From: Actinomycetota bacterium
GTDB taxonomy: Bacteria; Actinomycetota; Actinomycetes; S36-B12
Assembly: GCA_010029945.1 (NCBI GenBank)
Contig: RGQW01000086.1
Span: 1 to 7,319, forward strand
Length of the DNA: 7,319 nucleotides
Direction of reading: 5' to 3'
A program made the position numbers and the translations under genes. Positions 4,112 to 7,319 of the stretch are shown one piece after another. The stretch's first letter is position 1. Each line of letters starts with the position of its first letter. Below the pieces are notes generated by a model. It saw nothing but the letters and a program-made list of their open reading frames with translations. It was not told the origin of the DNA and did not search any database.

Positions 4112-5746
4112 ATGACGGAGCTGACGATCCGGCCGGAAGAAATCCGGGATGCGATCGAGCGGAACGTCGCGGCGTACTCGCCGTCCACCGCCCGAGAAGA
4201 AGTTGGTCGCGTCACGGAGATCGGCGATGGCATTGCCCGCGTCGAAGGCCTCCACTCGGCGATGACCAACGAGTTGCTGGAGTTCGAGGGAGGACTGCTC
4301 GGTGTCGCGCTGAACCTCGACGTTCGAGAGATCGGTGTGGTGCTCCTCGGCGACGGCGCGCACATCGAAGAGGGGCAGCCCGTCCGGCGCACCGGCGAAG
4401 TCCTCTCCGTTCCGGTAGGGGACGCCTTCCTCGGACGCGTGGTCGATCCGCTGGGCAACCCGATCGACGGACTCGGTGCCATCGAAGCCGAAGATCGCCG
4501 CGCCCTGGAGGTGCAGGCCCCCACGGTCGTCCAGCGTCAGCCCGTGAAGGAGCCGATGCTGACCGGCATCAAGGCGATCGACGCGATGACGGCGATCGGC
4601 CGCGGACAACGTCAGCTCGTCATCGGTGACCGCCAGACCGGCAAGACCGCCGTGTGTCTGGACACGATCTTGAACCAGCGCGAGAACTGGAAGTCAGGAG
4701 ACCCGAGCAAGCAGGTTCGCTGCATATACGTGGCGATCGGGCAGAAGGGTTCGACCATCGCGTCCGTCAAGGGAGCACTCGAGGAATACGGCGCGATGGA
4801 GTACACGACCATCGTGGCCGCACCCGCATCAGACCCCGCGGGCTTCAAGTACCTGGCCCCGTACACCGGATCGGCCATCGGCCAGCACTGGATGTACGGC
4901 GGCAAGCACGTGCTGATCGTCTTCGACGATCTGTCCAAGCAGGCGGAGGCGTACCGCGCCGTGTCCTTGCTCTTGCGTCGTCCCCCCGGCCGCGAGGCCT
5001 ACCCCGGTGACGTCTTCTACCTGCACAGCCGCCTCTTGGAGCGCTGCGCGAAGCTCTCCGACGAAATGGGCGGTGGCTCGATGACGGGTCTGCCGATCAT
5101 CGAGACCAAGGCGAACGACGTCTCGGCGTTTATTCCCACCAACGTCATTTCCATCACCGACGGCCAGTGCTTCCTAGAGTCCGATCTGTTCAACTCCGGT
5201 GTGCGCCCCGCCATCAACGTCGGCATCTCCGTTTCCCGTGTGGGTGGTTCGGCGCAGCCGAAGGCCATGAAGAAGGTGGCCGGCCAGTTGCGGTTGAACC
5301 TCGCACAGTTCCGCGAGCTAGAGGCGTTCGCCGCCTTCGGCTCGGACCTCGACGCCGCGTCGAAAGCACAGCTCGAGCGCGGTTCTCGCCTCGTCGAACT
5401 GCTCAAGCAGGCGCAGTACGAGCCGCAGGCCATGGAGCGCGAGGTCGTCTCTGTGTGGGCGGGAACGACGGGCAGGTTGGACGACGTCCCGGTTGAGGAC
5501 ATCCGTCGCTTCGATGCCGAGTTCTTGGACTACGTCGAGCGCAACAAGGCGGAAATTCTCGACGCCATTCGCAGCACCTCGGACTTGTCGGACGACACCG
5601 TCAGCGTGCTGGAAACCACCATCGAGGAATTCAAGCGTCAGTTCTCGACCTCGTCTGGCCAGTTGCTGGTCAACGACGAGCCGGTAGAGGCCATTGAGGA
5701 CGAAGACATCGATCCAACGCAGATCACTCGGTCGGTGCGGGGCTAG
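4112..5746 (+). CDS. atpA: F1Fo-ATP synthase subunit alpha
   Basis: Alpha forms the non-catalytic nucleotide sites of the alpha3beta3 head and gives beta its arginine finger. The product is 544 aa, against 513 in E. coli. Order of parts: N-terminal delta-binding helix and beta-barrel (about 1-97), nucleotide domain (98-385), helical C-terminal domain (386 to about 510) and an extra acidic tail. Walker A is GDRQTGKT (172-179). Walker B is VLIVFDD with Asp272. The alpha/beta signature PAINVGISVS precedes the finger Arg376 (CGT 5237-5239) in SVSRVG. The last 34 residues (about 511-544), containing EPVEAIEDEDIDP, extend past the E. coli end. Mycobacterial alpha also has a C-terminal extension, shown there to suppress ATP hydrolysis; whether this one does is inference. 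ATG 4112 has AAGGAA (4095-4100) and CAGGA (4103-4107) upstream. It is the only complete atp gene here ending in TAG. Confidence 0.98.
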   Translation: MTELTIRPEEIRDAIERNVAAYSPSTAREEVGRVTEIGDGIARVEGLHSAMTNELLEFEGGLLGVALNLDVREIGVVLLGDGAHIEEGQPVRRTGEVLSVPVGDAFLGRVVDPLGNPIDGLGAIEAEDRRALEVQAPTVVQRQPVKEPMLTGIKAIDAMTAIGRGQRQLVIGDRQTGKTAVCLDTILNQRENWKSGDPSKQVRCIYVAIGQKGSTIASVKGALEEYGAMEYTTIVAAPASDPAGFKYLAPYTGSAIGQHWMYGGKHVLIVFDDLSKQAEAYRAVSLLLRRPPGREAYPGDVFYLHSRLLERCAKLSDEMGGGSMTGLPIIETKANDVSAFIPTNVISITDGQCFLESDLFNSGVRPAINVGISVSRVGGSAQPKAMKKVAGQLRLNLAQFRELEAFAAFGSDLDAASKAQLERGSRLVELLKQAQYEPQAMEREVVSVWAGTTGRLDDVPVEDIRRFDAEFLDYVERNKAEILDAIRSTSDLSDDTVSVLETTIEEFKRQFSTSSGQLLVNDEPVEAIEDEDIDPTQITRSVRG

Positions 5747-5749
5747 TTC

Positions 5750-6655
5750 ATGGGTGCACAGCTGAGGGTCTTCCGACGACGGATCCGTTCCGTCCAGGCG
5801 ACCAAGAAGATCACGAAGGCGATGGAGTTGATCGCGTCATCTCGAATCGTCAAAGCGCAACAGCGCTTGGACGCGTCGATGCCGTACTTGACCCAACTCG
5901 TCGACGCGGTTTCCGCAGCTGCCTCGCACGCATCGGACGTCTCCAAGCATCCCTTGACGGCCAAGGCGGACAAGCAAGAGCGGGCCGCCGTACTCATCAT
6001 CACCGCCGATCGAGGTCTCGCTGGCGCTTACTCGACCAACAGCATTAAGGAAGGCGAAGCCCTCACCCGAAACTTGAACGACAAGGGCATGACGGTCCTG
6101 CCGTTCGTCGTCGGTCGAAAGGGCGTGTCGTACTACCGCTTCCGCGGTCGGGAGATGGGCGGTGAGTACACCGGATTCACCGATCAGCCCAGTTATGCGG
6201 ACGCCAAACGCATCGGAGAGGACCTGCTGGCTGCCTTCCACGGCGATGAAAACCAGGAGGGGGGAGTCGACGAGATCCACGTCGTGTACACCCACTTCAT
6301 CAACATGGGTACCCAAGAGACTCGCGTGCGCCGGATCCTCCCACTGGAGGTCGTGGATGAGGTCATCGAGCCGAACGAGTCCGGGATGCCCTTCCCGCTG
6401 TACGAGTTCGAACCCAGCCCGGAGGGTGTCCTCGACGCGCTCCTTCCCCGGTACATCGAGCAGATGGTGTACCTGTCCCTGTTGACGTCGGCAGCCTCCG
6501 AGCACGCCGCACGTCGACGAGCCATGAAGTCTGCGACGGATAACGCTGAGGAGCTCATCCGCTCCTTGACCCGTCAGGCCAACCAGGCCCGTCAGGCGGA
6601 GATCACCCAGGAAATCAGCGAGATCGTCGGCGGCGCCGACGCCCTCTCGGCGTAA
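5750..6655 (+). CDS. atpG: F1Fo-ATP synthase subunit gamma (central shaft)
   Basis: Gamma is the rotor shaft linking the c-ring to the catalytic head. The product is 301 aa (E. coli 287). It has an N-terminal coiled-coil helix (1 to about 55) with RIRSVQATKKITKAMELIAS, a central globular Rossmann-like domain (about 78-215) with TADRGLAGAYSTN, and a C-terminal helix (about 232-296). The C-terminus ITQEISEIVGGADAL fits the gamma signature [IV]-T-x-E-x2-[DE]-x3-G-A. A short acidic loop, GDENQEGG (about 164-171), lies where mycobacterial gamma carries a longer lineage-specific insert. ATG 5750 lies three bases after the atpA TAG. No proper Shine-Dalgarno site is present (only a GGGG run at 5739-5742), so initiation probably depends on coupling to atpA. 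Stop is TAA (6653-6655). Confidence 0.96.
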   Translation: MGAQLRVFRRRIRSVQATKKITKAMELIASSRIVKAQQRLDASMPYLTQLVDAVSAAASHASDVSKHPLTAKADKQERAAVLIITADRGLAGAYSTNSIKEGEALTRNLNDKGMTVLPFVVGRKGVSYYRFRGREMGGEYTGFTDQPSYADAKRIGEDLLAAFHGDENQEGGVDEIHVVYTHFINMGTQETRVRRILPLEVVDEVIEPNESGMPFPLYEFEPSPEGVLDALLPRYIEQMVYLSLLTSAASEHAARRRAMKSATDNAEELIRSLTRQANQARQAEITQEISEIVGGADALSA

Positions 6656-6691
6656 GACCAACGAATACGAAAGCGAAGGAAGAGGAACGAG
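6656..6691 (+). promoter_or_regulatory. Purine-rich atpG-atpD spacer with ribosome-binding site
   Basis: The 36-bp gap is strikingly A/G-rich. It contains several overlapping Shine-Dalgarno-like cores: GAAGGAAGAGGA spans 6675-6686, and AGAGGA at 6681-6686 lies five bases before the atpD ATG. No stem or start codon occurs in it. An unstructured purine-rich leader suggests strong independent initiation of beta, in contrast to the site-less atpG start. Confidence 0.6.
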
Positions 6692-7319
6692 ATGACCGCA
6701 ACGACTGAGACCACCACCGGCGTCGGGCGCGTTGCCCGCGTAACAGGCCCGGTCGTCGACGTGGAGTTCCCCGTCGAGGCGATGCCCGAGTTGTACAACG
6801 CACTGACCGTCGATGTGTCCTTCGACAGCGGTGACGAGGGTGGCGGGGCTCAGACCCTGACCCTCGAGGTCGCGCAGCACATCGGTGACAACATGGTGCG
6901 AGCCATCTCGATGCAGCCGACCGACGGTCTCGTCCGGGGTGCCCCCGTGCAGGACACCGGCGATGCCATCACTGTCCCCGTTGGTGACGTCACCAAGGGC
7001 CACGTCTGGAACACCCTGGGCGTGCCGCTCGATGTGGATGCGGCCAGTCTCGACATCAGCGAGCGCTGGAGCATCCACCGCCAGGCACCCGCCTTCGATC
7101 AGCTGGAGTCGAAGACCGAGGTCTTCACCACCGGCATCAAGGTCATCGACCTGCTCACCCCGTACGTCAAGGGCGGAAAGATCGGTCTGTTCGGTGGTGC
7201 CGGTGTCGGCAAGACCGTGCTCATCCAGGAGATGATCTACCGCGTCGCAGAGAACTTCGGCGGCGTGTCGGTGTTCGCCGGTGTGGGCGAGCGCACCCGT
7301 GAGGGCAACGACCTCTTCT
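6692..7319 (+). CDS. atpD: F1Fo-ATP synthase subunit beta, N-terminal 209 codons
   Basis: Beta carries the catalytic sites for ATP synthesis. The frame from ATG 6692 stays open to the window end, giving 209 complete codons plus one base; the full protein should be roughly 470-490 aa. Visible parts are a Thr-rich N-terminal extension (1-10), the beta-barrel starting GVGRVARVTGPVVDVEF (10-26), and the nucleotide domain. Walker A is GGAGVGKT (168-175, bases 7193-7216). GERTREGNDL (199-208) contains Glu200, the equivalent of the catalytic glutamate (E. coli Glu181). An insert around SFDSGDEGGGAQ (43-54) lengthens the barrel relative to E. coli and, with the N-terminal extension, shifts Walker A by about 19 residues. 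ATG 6692 is supported by AGAGGA five bases upstream and by the family start. Walker B, the DELSEED region and the stop are outside the window. Confidence 0.97.
   Translation, partial: MTATTETTTGVGRVARVTGPVVDVEFPVEAMPELYNALTVDVSFDSGDEGGGAQTLTLEVAQHIGDNMVRAISMQPTDGLVRGAPVQDTGDAITVPVGDVTKGHVWNTLGVPLDVDAASLDISERWSIHRQAPAFDQLESKTEVFTTGIKVIDLLTPYVKGGKIGLFGGAGVGKTVLIQEMIYRVAENFGGVSVFAGVGERTREGNDLF

Noticed and set aside
3802..4629. 275-codon plus-strand frame overlapping the end of atpH and the start of atpA
   Set aside because: Its product is an arginine-rich low-complexity sequence, and it overlaps two clear genes in another frame.
5837..7078. 413-codon open frame on the minus strand across atpG and atpD
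   Set aside because: Antisense to two conserved genes, with no recognisable domain; a GC-rich shadow frame.
1..7319. CRISPR arrays, insertion sequences, tRNA/rRNA genes, phage or defence genes
   Set aside because: I read the window for direct repeats with spacers, transposase-like frames, terminal inverted repeats and tRNA-like folds and saw none. Apart from gaps of at most 228 bp it is filled by conserved genes.

Overview
The window is the bulk of an F1Fo-ATP synthase (atp) operon from a high-GC Gram-positive bacterium (Actinomycetota). The host call rests on several points. Base composition looks to be roughly 60-65 % G+C by eye. A WecA/TagO-type glycosyltransferase sits upstream of atp. 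The a subunit has the actinobacterial N-terminal CGFPAPG motif. The c subunit closely resembles the Streptomyces type. The delta subunit is long (269 aa) and the alpha subunit has a C-terminal extension. Subunits b and delta are separate genes, which argues against the mycobacterial lineage with its b-delta fusion. I cannot place the organism more finely.

Layout, all genes on the + strand: 1-369 is the 3' end of a polyprenyl-phosphate sugar-1-phosphate transferase. 370-597 is a non-coding gap holding a bulged 10-bp stem-loop right after the stop codon, a degenerate 12-bp tandem array, a candidate promoter and a spaced TCGGAC repeat. Then follow atpI (598-1044), an AtpZ-like gene (1041-1421), atpB/a (1434-2285), atpE/c (2374-2601), atpF/b (2694-3239), atpH/delta (3239-4048), atpA/alpha (4112-5746), atpG/gamma (5750-6655) and the 5' part of atpD/beta (6692 to the window end). 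atpC (epsilon) would be expected just beyond the window.

The genes build one machine. a and the c-ring form the proton path, b and delta form the stator, and alpha3beta3 with gamma form the catalytic head and rotor shaft. AtpI and AtpZ are small membrane factors linked to c-ring assembly or ion handling. All catalytic and proton-transfer residues I could look for are present: aArg209, cGlu60, both Walker A loops, the alpha arginine finger and the beta catalytic Glu. I see no frameshift or truncation.

I found no undescribed protein system. The least ordinary content lies between genes: atpE is flanked by two perfect or near-perfect stem-loops without U-tracts, another stem-loop precedes atpA, tiny ORFs overlap the atpZ and atpB stop codons, and the gap upstream of atpI holds a 12-bp periodic array whose antisense reading would be a transmembrane helix.
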